A DNA stretch of 11,591 bases from contig JALHPH010000003.1 in assembly GCA_022842565.1 (NCBI GenBank), positions 6,417 through 18,007 of the forward strand. The letters are read 5' to 3'. This document shows positions 1 through 6,787 of the stretch, piece by piece. This DNA comes from Fimbriimonadaceae bacterium (GTDB lineage Bacteria > Armatimonadota > Fimbriimonadia > Fimbriimonadales > Fimbriimonadaceae). The stretch's first letter is position 1. Each line of letters begins with the position of its first letter. The translations under genes were made by a program, and so were the position numbers. The notes beneath the pieces are model-generated. The model worked only from the letters and a program-made list of their open reading frames with translations. It was not told where the DNA came from and searched no databases.

Positions 1-1
1 C

Positions 2-868
2 CTCAAGACGATCGCTCTGGGGGCATCTCCAGTCGGCACGCGATACGCCGCTTCGCAGTCAGATTTCACGATTCGGATTCTGGATGCCAAAACGCGCACC
101 TTTAGTCTAACGCTTAAGGGCCACCCGCAGCCTGCCTTTGCGCTAGCTTGGAACAAGACCGGAACCCAAGTGATCTCGGGCGATGACAGCGCACGAATCT
201 ATGTCTGGGATGCCAAAACCGGCGCGAAGCTCCGCGAATTCCCGCGCACCTCGCAGACCCACCAGCGCGGTATCGCTTCACTTAGCTTTTCTCCTGATGG
301 AAAGACGCTGATGTCGGTTGGCAAAGACGACGCGATCATTTTCTGGGACTACGCAACGGCGAAGCCGCTCCGGAAGGTCTCGGGCAAGGGAGTGGTCATC
401 ACGAGCGGCCACTTCACTAATGCGAAAACCCTCATTTCGGGAACCCTCACCGAGGGGCTGCACATCCGCCAATATCCGAGCCTCACGGTGGAGACCCGAA
501 AGTCGGTGCACGGTGGGCAGGGAATCCAGGATCTGGCAGTGAATAAGCTCGGGACTCGCGCGGTGAGCGCGGGTCGAGATGGCAAGATCAGCTTCTGGAA
601 CACCACAACCGGCGCGATTCTGAAAACCAATCCGGCTCACCAATTTTGGGTTCAAAAGGTCGCCATTTCGCCCGACGGAAGGTTTGCTGCCTCCAGTTCA
701 AACGACCGGATGGTTAAACTTTGGGATGCGCGAAACTACCGGGAACTCGCCAAACTCGATCAGCAACTTGCGGTTGGCTCGCCCTTGGCGTTCTCGTCTG
801 ACGGCAGATTCCTGATGACCGTGAACGTGTTTGAACAACTCCAAGTGTTCCAAATCAACGCCAAGTGA
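2..868 (+). CDS. WD40-repeat beta-propeller protein (5' end outside window)
   Basis: The reading frame is open from base 2 to the TGA at 866-868, giving 288 residues of the C-terminal part; the start lies upstream of the window. About six WD40-like repeats can be seen, each with a hydrophobic strand, an SPDGK or similar turn and a closing W-D or equivalent. Examples are ISGDDSARIYVWDAKTG, FSPDGKTLMSVGKDDAIIFWD, SAGRDGKISFWN and ISPDGRFAASSSNDRMVKLWD; the third and last repeats are degenerate (RQYPS, QVFQI). Such domains are binding platforms, with no catalytic residues expected. In bacteria they occur alone or fused to kinases, proteases or signal peptides, and the missing N-terminus would decide which. 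The gene ends 3 bases before a strong hairpin shared with the convergent lepA. The family call is secure; the function is unknown. Confidence 0.9.
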   Translation, partial: LKTIALGASPVGTRYAASQSDFTIRILDAKTRTFSLTLKGHPQPAFALAWNKTGTQVISGDDSARIYVWDAKTGAKLREFPRTSQTHQRGIASLSFSPDGKTLMSVGKDDAIIFWDYATAKPLRKVSGKGVVITSGHFTNAKTLISGTLTEGLHIRQYPSLTVETRKSVHGGQGIQDLAVNKLGTRAVSAGRDGKISFWNTTTGAILKTNPAHQFWVQKVAISPDGRFAASSSNDRMVKLWDARNYRELAKLDQQLAVGSPLAFSSDGRFLMTVNVFEQLQVFQINAK

Positions 869-871
869 AAT

Positions 872-915
872 GCTAACCATCTGGTTAAACCGACGGGTTT
901 GACCAGATGGTTAGC
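872..915. terminator. bidirectional intrinsic terminator between WD40 gene and lepA
   Basis: Bases 872-891 pair with 896-915 in a 20-bp stem with one G-T wobble (886/901) and a 4-base loop (892-895). The outer 14 bp (GCTAACCATCTGGT with ACCAGATGGTTAGC) are perfect. The left foot follows the WD40 stop codon by 3 bases and the right foot abuts the lepA stop codon (TAA, complement of 916-918). Flanking A/T runs are short (GAAA on the left, TTATT on the right), so the U-tract is modest, but stem length and position between convergent genes make a shared terminator the best reading. Confidence 0.85.
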
Positions 916-2712
916 TTATTCAACGACCTTCAGCACGCTCAGGAAGGCTTCTTGCGGCAATTCGATGCTGCCGACCTGCTTCATGCGCTTCTTGCCTTCC
1001 TTCTGCTTTTCCAGGAGCTTTCGCTTGCGGGTCACGTCGCCGCCGTAGCACTTGGCAATCACGTTCTTCCGGAACGGCTTCACCGTGTCGGCCGAGATCA
1101 CCTTCGCCCCAATTGCGGCTTGGATTCGGACTTCGAACTGCTGCCGTGGAACCACTTTCTTCAGCTGCTCCACCATCGCGCGCCCTCGCTGATACGAGAA
1201 CTGGCGGTTCACGATGAATGAAAGCGCATCGACGATGTCGCCGTTGAGCAAGATGTCAAGCTTCACAAGGTCACTGCGCTGGTACTCGCCCAGGTCGTAG
1301 TCGAACGACGCATAACCCCGGGTGCTGCTCTTGAGCCGATCGAAAAAGTCCAGCAGGATTTCTCCCAGCGGCAACGTGTAATACAGCATCACGCGGGTGG
1401 GCGAGGGGTATTCGCTACGCAGATAAGTGCCGCGGCGGTCCTGGCAAAGCGTCATGACCGCGCCGACATATTCTTGTGGCGTCATGATGGTGGCCATTAC
1501 GGTCGGCTCCTCGATCGATGCGATCTCCTGAACGTGCGGGAACTCGCTTGGGTTGCTGATGTGGACCGATTCGCCGTCAGTTTTGTTGACGATGTAGTCC
1601 ACGCTCGGCGCGGTCAAGATCAGGTCCAGGCCAAATTCGCGCTCCAGTCGCTCACGGGCAATTTCCATGTGCAGCAGCCCCAAAAAGCCGCATCGGAACC
1701 CGAAACCGAGCGCAGCCGAAGTTTCGGGCGCAAAATCCAGCGCCGCATCGTTTAGTTTCAGCTTCTCGATAGCGTCGCGCAGCTCTTCATAGTCGTCGCC
1801 ATCGGTGGGGTAGAGGCCGCAGAAGACCATCGGCTTGGCGGCTCGGTAGCCGGCAAGAGCTTGAGTCGCGCCTTCGTGAGCGCTGGTGATGGTGTCGCCC
1901 ACTCCGGCATCACCGATGGTCTTCATCGCCGCCGTCACGAAGCCAACTTCGCCCGCATCAATGCTCTGAGTCCTTTCCAAGCTAGGCCGGAAAACGCCTA
2001 CCGTATCAACATCAAACACGGAACCAGTCGACATCATTCTGATCTTGTCGCCTGGCTTCACCGAGCCGTCCACCACGCGGATGTAAGCGACCGCGCCTTG
2101 GTAAGGGTCGAAGTGCGAGTCGAAAATGAGCGCACGGAACGGCGCATTGCGGTCGCCGCGAGGGTGCGGGACGTGCTTGACCACGGCCTCTAGGATGTCC
2201 TCTATGCCGAAACCTGTCTTTGCGGAGGTCAGCACTGCTTCATCGGCAGGGATCGCCACCGCAGATTCGATCTCTTCTCGGGCGCGGACCACATCCGCGT
2301 GAGGGAGGTCGATTTTGTTAATGACCGGGACGATTTCCAGGTTCTGGTTCATCGCCATGCTGGCGTTGGCAATTGTCTGTGCCTCTACGCCCTGGCTGGC
2401 GTCCACCACCAAGAGCGCGCCTTCACAAGCAGCGAGGCTCCGCGAGACTTCGTACGTGAAGTCCACGTGTCCCGGCGTATCGATCAGATTAAACTGGTAC
2501 TCGCTGCCATCGCGTGCTCGGTAAAGCAGCCGGACCGCGGTCATTTTGATCGTGATGCCGCGTTCGCGCTCGATATCCATCGTATCAAGCATCTGCTCTT
2601 GGGCCGAACCCCGGACGGCCCCGCACCGCTCAATAATGCGGTCAGCGAGGGTCGATTTGCCGTGGTCGATGTGGGCGATGATGCAGAAGTTGCGAATGTG
2701 CGACTGATCCAT
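916..2712 (-). CDS. lepA: Elongation factor 4 (LepA), ribosomal back-translocase GTPase
   Basis: This 598-residue protein is the usual length for LepA/EF4, a cytoplasmic GTPase that binds ribosomes and remodels stalled or mis-translocated complexes. The G domain is complete: G1 HIDHGKST (residues 14-21), G2 ERERGITIK (48-56), G3 DTPGH with the catalytic His82, G4 NKID (132-135) and G5 SAKTG. The EF-G-like domains II, III and V follow, and the LepA-specific C-terminal domain ends in [13 protein letters not shown], close to the family signature. The ATG at 2712 puts G1 at the expected distance from the N-terminus; no strong Shine-Dalgarno is visible before it. lepA is often next to lepB (signal peptidase), but not here: it stands alone, diverging from the cyclase gene and converging on the WD40 gene. 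Identity is essentially certain. Confidence 0.98.
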   Translation of the reverse strand: MDQSHIRNFCIIAHIDHGKSTLADRIIERCGAVRGSAQEQMLDTMDIERERGITIKMTAVRLLYRARDGSEYQFNLIDTPGHVDFTYEVSRSLAACEGALLVVDASQGVEAQTIANASMAMNQNLEIVPVINKIDLPHADVVRAREEIESAVAIPADEAVLTSAKTGFGIEDILEAVVKHVPHPRGDRNAPFRALIFDSHFDPYQGAVAYIRVVDGSVKPGDKIRMMSTGSVFDVDTVGVFRPSLERTQSIDAGEVGFVTAAMKTIGDAGVGDTITSAHEGATQALAGYRAAKPMVFCGLYPTDGDDYEELRDAIEKLKLNDAALDFAPETSAALGFGFRCGFLGLLHMEIARERLEREFGLDLILTAPSVDYIVNKTDGESVHISNPSEFPHVQEIASIEEPTVMATIMTPQEYVGAVMTLCQDRRGTYLRSEYPSPTRVMLYYTLPLGEILLDFFDRLKSSTRGYASFDYDLGEYQRSDLVKLDILLNGDIVDALSFIVNRQFSYQRGRAMVEQLKKVVPRQQFEVRIQAAIGAKVISADTVKPFRKNVIAKCYGGDVTRKRKLLEKQKEGKKRMKQVGSIELPQEAFLSVLKVVE

Positions 2713-2830
2713 GGGGAAGCTGATTTCTCTGCAAACTGTACCAGTTCGTGAGATTTACTCATTCCTGAAACTGTTTGCCCCATTGCCATAAAGTCGCGCA
2801 AGCCGTCCACCGATAATTCTATCCACGAGG

Positions 2831-3898
2831 TTGGGTGAAATTTTGGGAAATTGGGAACTAGTCATCAGTTATGCGCCGGCGATCTTTGCGATCGTGGCTG
2901 CGTGGGCGTTTATGGCCTTCGGAAGCGAAGGCAATGACGGGCAGTTTCACGAGGCTTCGGAAGAAGTTTCGCTGAGCGAACTTAAACTTGAGGTCGAAAA
3001 CCTTCGCACCGGGTTGCTTCGACTTCAGCATCTTCTGGCGAGCCTGCCGATTCCATTCGTGGGAATGGACCGGGATGGCGTCATTTACGAGTGGAACAAA
3101 TCTGCCGAGGAAGCGTTTGGAAAGTCACTGTTCGATGTCTTCGAACAACCTGCGAAGGAGATCGTCTTCGCGAGTGACAACGAACAGAAGTTTGAAGCCG
3201 CGCTTTCGGCTCTCCACGAAAAAGACCAGATTGAGAGTTTTGAAGTCCAGACTTTTGGGGTTGGCGGTCGCGAATTCACTTTTGAATGGCACCTGATGAG
3301 CCTGCGCAATGCCTCGGGTGAGATTTCCAGCGTTGTCGCCACTGCCCTGGACGTCACCGAGCGTGTGGCCGAGCGCGAGCGCCTGAATGACTTGGCCAAT
3401 CGAGACGCCCTGACGGCGATCGCGAACCGCCGCAGCGTCCTTGAGACGCTTGACCGTGCCCACGAGAAGGCATCGCCGATGGAGCCAATTTCCATCGTGC
3501 TGTTCGATGTGGACAAGTTCAAGGTGTTCAACGACACCTTCGGTCACCCGGCGGGCGACGCGCTATTGCGCCGAGCCGGCGAGGTCCTACGAGAGACTTG
3601 TGGCAAAAAGCACACGCCAGGCCGCTATGGTGGTGAAGAATTTGTGATCGTTCTGGAGGACACCTCCATCGACGAGGCGCTTGAGTTCGCCGAGAAGCTG
3701 CGGGTCCACTTTGCTGCCCGCACACTCGATTTGAACGGCGGCGTGACAGCTAGCTTTGGCGTTGCAACGGTAGATGACCCCGAGCATCTCAGCGTCGCTG
3801 AGCTCATCCAAAGCGCAGATCGCGCCCTGTATGCCGCGAAGCATCAAGGGCGCAATCGGGTGGTTTTGGCAGCCAGTCTCGATGACGTGGCTGCCTAA
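2831..3898 (+). CDS. Membrane-anchored PAS-GGDEF diguanylate cyclase
   Basis: The predicted enzyme makes cyclic di-GMP from two GTP. From a TTG start at 2831 the 355-residue product has one N-terminal membrane segment (about 10-31), a short coiled coil (about 40-70), a PAS domain (about 64-182, ending in the typical DVTER at 174-178), a linker helix and a GGDEF domain (about 190-345). The catalytic loop is GGEEF at 267-271, an active variant, and the metal-binding FDVD is at 225-228. The inhibitory I-site (RxxD at 258-261) is missing: the positions read G-K-K-H. The start is uncertain. TTG 2831 directly abuts a GAGG at 2827-2830, which is too close, while TTG 2843 lies 12 bases from the same GAGG and would remove four residues. 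Nothing suggests an ATG. A GATAAT at 2812-2817 could be a -10 box but has no convincing -35. The PAS ligand is unknown. Confidence 0.93.
   Translation: MGEILGNWELVISYAPAIFAIVAAWAFMAFGSEGNDGQFHEASEEVSLSELKLEVENLRTGLLRLQHLLASLPIPFVGMDRDGVIYEWNKSAEEAFGKSLFDVFEQPAKEIVFASDNEQKFEAALSALHEKDQIESFEVQTFGVGGREFTFEWHLMSLRNASGEISSVVATALDVTERVAERERLNDLANRDALTAIANRRSVLETLDRAHEKASPMEPISIVLFDVDKFKVFNDTFGHPAGDALLRRAGEVLRETCGKKHTPGRYGGEEFVIVLEDTSIDEALEFAEKLRVHFAARTLDLNGGVTASFGVATVDDPEHLSVAELIQSADRALYAAKHQGRNRVVLAASLDDVAA
3868..3895. terminator. inverted repeat at convergent cyclase / dehydrogenase ends
   Basis: GGCAGCCA (3868-3875) and TGGCTGCC (3888-3895) are perfect 8-bp arms around a 12-base loop, lying inside the last codons of the cyclase gene just before its TAA. 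The two convergent genes are separated by only 6 bases (3899-3904), so any shared terminator would have to overlap coding sequence, as this one does. There is no proper T-tract on either side (TAATCC on the plus strand, AAAACC on the minus strand). Termination here is therefore only a possibility, and Rho-dependent ending is equally plausible. Confidence 0.3.
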
Positions 3899-3904
3899 TC
3901 CACA

Positions 3905-5059
3905 TTAGCTGAACTTCAGTACAACACCGCGCCGCTGGATCTCTTCCACAAACTGAGTTCCAGTGAGCGCGCTTTCGTATCGGATCGCGCCCTTCTCGAC
4001 CTCGCCCTTGGCGATGGCGATGGCGAAAATGGATGCCGAGAAGCCGGTCAGGCGTTCCATGCTCGTGAAACCGGTGTCCGGGTCTTCCTTGTCCAGAATG
4101 TCGATCTGCAAGCGCTTGGGTTGACCGTTCTTCGTTCCTTCGGCTACCGCTCGGACGGCGCATTGGTCGCGGTCCTCGAACTTGGCCAACGCCGGTCCAA
4201 AAACGGTGTTGAAAACGTCCTTGGGGACGATCTTGGTGCCTTTCACGTCGATCGCCTCCTCGCCCCAGAAACCGAAGTCCTTGAAGATGCGCATGCGTTC
4301 GCAGTGACCAGGGAATCGAATGGTCTTGTACTCGTAATTGGTGACCTTGCCTTCCAGGGTGTAGGGCGCGGTCGAAGTACCGCCCGAAGTGGTGAAAGCC
4401 TCCATGGTCCCAAGGCCATCGACTTCCAGTTCTTCGAGTTCAGCCAGAGTGTCCACCAAGGCGATGTGGCCGTTGCGAAGCACTACGGCTTGGAAGTCGT
4501 ACTCCGTCACCAAGCCTTCCACGTTGAAAGTCAGCTTGTAGTTAAACGGCGGCTTTGGATTCTGCGGGAGAACGCCGCAGTACATCTTGACGCTTTCAGC
4601 TTTATCAAGCTGCTCGATGAGCGAGAGGCCGAGGCTATTGACCAGACCGGGTGCAAGCCCGCAGTCGGGGACCAAACTAACGCCCGCCTCGCGCGCCGTC
4701 TCATCCATTTTCAGAGTGTGCATGGTGATGTCGGTATTGCCCCCAAGATCAACCATGTTGGTCCCAGTCGCAATCGCAACTTCGGCGATCTTAGGGTGCA
4801 TCCAATAGGGAACACAACTGACGAGCACGTCCACATCGGTGAGGAACGTGGTCAGATTGGCGGCGTCCAAGGCGTCCACCTCATGGGGCTGGCAGATCTC
4901 GCGACCGACGAGCTGATCCACGCGCTGCGTTGCTTTTTGAGCCTGCAACAGGCTTACATCACCCATCTTGACGATGCGTGGGTCTCCAAACTTCGCTAGG
5001 TCGTACGCGGCTGCAGTGCCCTGCATACCTGCGCCCAAAACGGCATATACTTTACTCAT
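3905..5059 (-). CDS. Lysine 6-dehydrogenase / saccharopine dehydrogenase-family oxidoreductase
   Basis: This is a 384-residue NAD(P)-dependent oxidoreductase of the saccharopine dehydrogenase-like family. It opens directly with a Rossmann fold, with GAGMQG at residues 9-14 and an acidic residue (D34) after the second strand, which favours NAD over NADP. Later landmarks are SCVPYW (81-86), DLGGN (104-108), DCGLAPG (132-138), a TSGGTST stretch, and YKTIRFPGH followed by a C-terminal RRGVVL. From memory, this order and the TSGGTST/YKTIR-x-x-GH block match bacterial L-lysine 6-dehydrogenase, which oxidatively deaminates the epsilon-amino group of lysine to the semialdehyde that cyclises to piperideine-6-carboxylate. 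The substrate cannot be proven from sequence; related enzymes act on saccharopine or carboxynorspermidine. The ATG at 5059 is preferred. A TTG at 5071 would add MTPL and lies only 2 bases from AGGAG (complement of 5074-5078), while the ATG is 14 bases away, so neither spacing is ideal. No pathway partner is adjacent. Confidence 0.85.
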   Translation of the reverse strand: MSKVYAVLGAGMQGTAAAYDLAKFGDPRIVKMGDVSLLQAQKATQRVDQLVGREICQPHEVDALDAANLTTFLTDVDVLVSCVPYWMHPKIAEVAIATGTNMVDLGGNTDITMHTLKMDETAREAGVSLVPDCGLAPGLVNSLGLSLIEQLDKAESVKMYCGVLPQNPKPPFNYKLTFNVEGLVTEYDFQAVVLRNGHIALVDTLAELEELEVDGLGTMEAFTTSGGTSTAPYTLEGKVTNYEYKTIRFPGHCERMRIFKDFGFWGEEAIDVKGTKIVPKDVFNTVFGPALAKFEDRDQCAVRAVAEGTKNGQPKRLQIDILDKEDPDTGFTSMERLTGFSASIFAIAIAKGEVEKGAIRYESALTGTQFVEEIQRRGVVLKFS

Positions 5060-5175
5060 GAGTGGGGTCAAAGCTCCTTTGATTCGGCCTCACGGATGGC
5101 CAATCTCGCTAGCAAATTGTACCGGCGCAAAAAAAACGTGGCTTGCGACTGGCCGATCGGGTATCCTTGCAGATT

Positions 5176-5210
5176 CGTGGGAGAAGCCGAAAGGCCTCGT
5201 TTGGACCACG
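5176..5210 (+). promoter_or_regulatory. rplA leader hairpin, candidate L1 autoregulatory site
   Basis: Bases 5176-5180 (CGTGG) pair with 5206-5210 (CCACG). Inside, GAG 5181-5183 pairs with CTC 5196-5198, and GCC 5186-5188 pairs with GGC 5193-5195 around a GAAA tetraloop, leaving AA bulged on the 5' side. The 3' side carries a 7-base asymmetric internal loop (5199-5205). The closing base pair uses G5210, the first base of the Shine-Dalgarno. L1 is known to repress its own mRNA by binding a structure that mimics its 23S rRNA site: two helices joined by an asymmetric loop. GTGGGAG here also matches, from memory, the start of that rRNA helix (E. coli H76). A possible -10 TATCCT at 5162-5167 would start the transcript near 5174, making the leader almost exactly this hairpin. 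The fold is seen; the role is inference. Confidence 0.5.
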
Positions 5211-5217
5211 GAGGTGA
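5210..5217 (+). promoter_or_regulatory. strong Shine-Dalgarno that fixes the TTG start of rplA
   Basis: GGAGGTGA is a near-complete anti-16S match, with 6 bases between GGAGG and the TTG at 5221. This is the best ribosome binding site in the window. It supports the unusual TTG start, which yields a normal L1 N-terminus (MPKTAKKNQ). Confidence 0.88.
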
Positions 5218-5220
5218 CCC

Positions 5221-5949
5221 TTGCCAAAAACTGCTAAGAAGAATCAGCATTCCCAGCGCTTCATTGCCGCTGCCGCCACCGTTGACAAGAACAAGCTTTA
5301 CGAACTGGCCGAGGCCATTGCGCTTGTCAAGTCTAACGCCACCACCAAGAAGCTGCGCGAGACCGTCGATGTTTCCATCCGACTCGGAATCGACCCTAAA
5401 AAGGGCGACCAGAACGTTCGCGGACTGACCACGCTGCCCCACGGAACCGGAAAGATCAAGAAGGTTGCCGTCCTTGCCAAGGGCGACTTGGCTAAGGAAG
5501 CCGAAGAGGCGGGCGCTGACGTGGTAGGAGCCGACGACCTGATCGCCAAGATCCAGGGCGGATTCAAAGATTTCGACGTGATCCTGGCCACAGAAGACAT
5601 GGCCCCCAGCATCGGAAAGATCGGAAAGCTTCTCGGAGCACGCACGCCTAACAAGCGTAACGGCACCGTGACCAGCCAGATCGGCCAAGCCGTTCGCGAG
5701 ATCAAGGCCGCGACCCGTGTGGAGTACCGCGCAGACAAGGGTGGTGTGGTGAGCCTTCCTCTCGGGAAAGTGGACTTCACCGATGAGCAATTGACGGAGA
5801 ACTTTACTGCTGCGCTCACTGCCGTGGTGAAGGCAAAGCCAGCCAGCTCGAAGGGTCGTTACCTGGTGACCATGACTCTCAGCAGCACCATGGGCCCAGG
5901 CGTCCCCCTCGATGTGACGCTTGTCCAGAAGCAAGCCGGCATCAGTTAA
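5221..5949 (+). CDS. rplA: Large ribosomal subunit protein L1 (uL1)
   Basis: The product is 242 residues, slightly longer than the common 230-235. L1 binds the mobile stalk of 23S rRNA (helices 76-78), helps release E-site tRNA, and is a translational repressor of its own mRNA. The family signature is clear in the N-terminal half: VDVSIRLGIDPKKGDQNVRG followed by LPHGTGK. The middle domain contains GADDLIAKI and MAPSIGKIGKLLGARTP, and the C-terminal half contains the RVEYRADKGGVV and STMGPGVPLD stretches. The start is TTG with an excellent Shine-Dalgarno. In most bacteria rplA follows rplK in a nusG-rplK-rplA-rplJ-rplL cluster. Here it is alone: the upstream neighbour is a divergent dehydrogenase gene, and a strong terminator follows 17 bases after the stop. 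A TATCCT at 5162-5167 may be its -10 box, but no good -35 is visible. Confidence 0.98.
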   Translation: MPKTAKKNQHSQRFIAAAATVDKNKLYELAEAIALVKSNATTKKLRETVDVSIRLGIDPKKGDQNVRGLTTLPHGTGKIKKVAVLAKGDLAKEAEEAGADVVGADDLIAKIQGGFKDFDVILATEDMAPSIGKIGKLLGARTPNKRNGTVTSQIGQAVREIKAATRVEYRADKGGVVSLPLGKVDFTDEQLTENFTAALTAVVKAKPASSKGRYLVTMTLSSTMGPGVPLDVTLVQKQAGIS

Positions 5950-5966
5950 CCAAACGTTTAAACAGC

Positions 5967-6004
5967 AAGAAGCCCGTTGTTCCAAATGGAACAACGGGCT
6001 TCTT
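5967..6004. terminator. bidirectional intrinsic terminator between rplA and cyclophilin gene
   Basis: Bases 5967-5983 pair perfectly with 5988-6004, giving a 17-bp stem with a 4-base AAAT loop. The arms are AAGAAGCCCGTTGTTCC and its exact complement. The A-rich left foot and T-rich right foot (CTTCTT) give part of a U-tract in both directions. The stem lies 17 bases after the rplA stop and 16 bases beyond the cyclophilin stop codon on the other strand, as expected for a shared terminator of convergent genes. Confidence 0.92.
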
Positions 6005-6020
6005 AGCCAGTGGCGTCCGC

Positions 6021-6731
6021 TTAGGACTTTTCAACCGGCCACTTGGCCAGCTTCGCGTCTTCGATGATCGCAGGATTCTCGGGCAACGGATTGTCGCGCG
6101 GATCTTTCGGCAAATTGACGATCTTGTTGATCACGTCGATGCCCTCGACGGCGTAGCCGTAAACTGAGTATTGGCCATCCAGGTGCTTGGAGCGAGCATG
6201 CATCAGGAAGAACTGGCTCGATGCCGAGTTGGGATCTGAGGTTCGTGCGGCAGAAAGGATCCCCGGAATATGCTCGATATCGTTGAACTCAGCCTTGAGC
6301 GGGGTGCCCCAGCCGCCGGAACCGTCGTTTGATCGGTCGTCATCCTTGCTGTTGGGGTCGCCGCCTTGGATCATGAAGCCTGGAAACACGCGGTGGAATT
6401 TCGTGCCCTAATAGATGTCCTTTCGGACGGCATCCTTGAATCGTGCGACGTGGTTGGGTGCCTTCTCGGGGAAGAACATCAGGACGATGCGACCGTGGTT
6501 GGTGGTCAAAATGGCTACTTCGTCGCCGTCTTTAGGCGCGTACTTGGGTGTCTGTTCCATAGGCTCGGGTTCGGGTGACGAAACTGTGGTGGTGGTCTCC
6601 ACGTTGCCTTCAGTCGTCGCGGCGAGCGCGTCTGACCCGGTTGCGCTTTCGGTACTCATGGTGTCAGCGGAGGGTGCGCATCCAACCGCAACGGTCAACA
6701 CTGCGGCCAGTGCAAAAACTTTCAGGTCCAT
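6021..6731 (-). pseudogene. Lipoprotein-type peptidyl-prolyl cis-trans isomerase (cyclophilin) with in-frame TAG
   Basis: Read through, the frame encodes a 236-position cyclophilin, an enzyme that isomerises Xaa-Pro bonds. The N-terminus MDLKVFALAAVLTVAVGC is a lipoprotein signal with Cys18 as lipid anchor, followed by a Ser/Thr/Pro/Glu-rich linker (about 19-65). The domain begins at TTNHGRIVLMFFPEKAPNHV. A TAG (complement of 6408-6410, codon 108) interrupts it, giving KDIY-stop-GTKFHRV; the frame continues unchanged through FMIQGGDP, the SQFFLMH strand and HLDGQYSVYG. The stop falls where family members normally have one residue (often D, N or Q), directly before the catalytic FHRV arginine. 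One substitution, such as CAG to TAG, explains it; no frameshift is needed. The 107-residue front part would lack the active site. A GTG at 6389 could restart the rear part, but that product would also be incomplete. A sequencing error or stop readthrough cannot be excluded. An upstream ATG at 6743 is an alternative start. Confidence 0.85.
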
Positions 6732-6769
6732 CACATCCGGCATTGTACACCGGAGGCCATGGACCTGAA
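6721..6769 (-). promoter_or_regulatory. hairpin covering the cyclophilin start codon, terminator-like
   Basis: Read on the minus strand, TTCAGGTCCAT (6769-6759) and ATGGACCTGAA (6731-6721) are perfect 11-bp arms, and an inner pair CCGG(T/A) of 5 bp (6754-6750 with 6740-6736) can form inside. The 3' arm begins with the ATG of the cyclophilin gene, and the next minus-strand bases are AGTTTTTGC, so the unit looks like an intrinsic terminator of the upstream propeller/dockerin gene. If it forms in the message it would hide the start codon or end transcription there. This is seen as sequence; the role is inferred. Confidence 0.45.
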
Positions 6770-6787
6770 GCAATTTAACCAAATGGT

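Noticed and set aside
4121..4999. Plus-strand open frame (292 codons) opposite the dehydrogenase gene
   Set aside because: Composition reflects the complementary codons of a well-supported family member; no domain pattern and no ribosome binding site.
5068..5994. Long minus-strand open frame (308 codons) opposite rplA
   Set aside because: It is the complement of a highly conserved ribosomal protein gene with a strong Shine-Dalgarno; its translation shows no recognisable domain and runs through the terminator hairpin.
6021..6389. The rear half of the cyclophilin as an independent gene starting at GTG 6389
   Set aside because: It would begin in the middle of the FHRV active-site strand and lack the first part of the barrel; a broken single gene explains both halves better.
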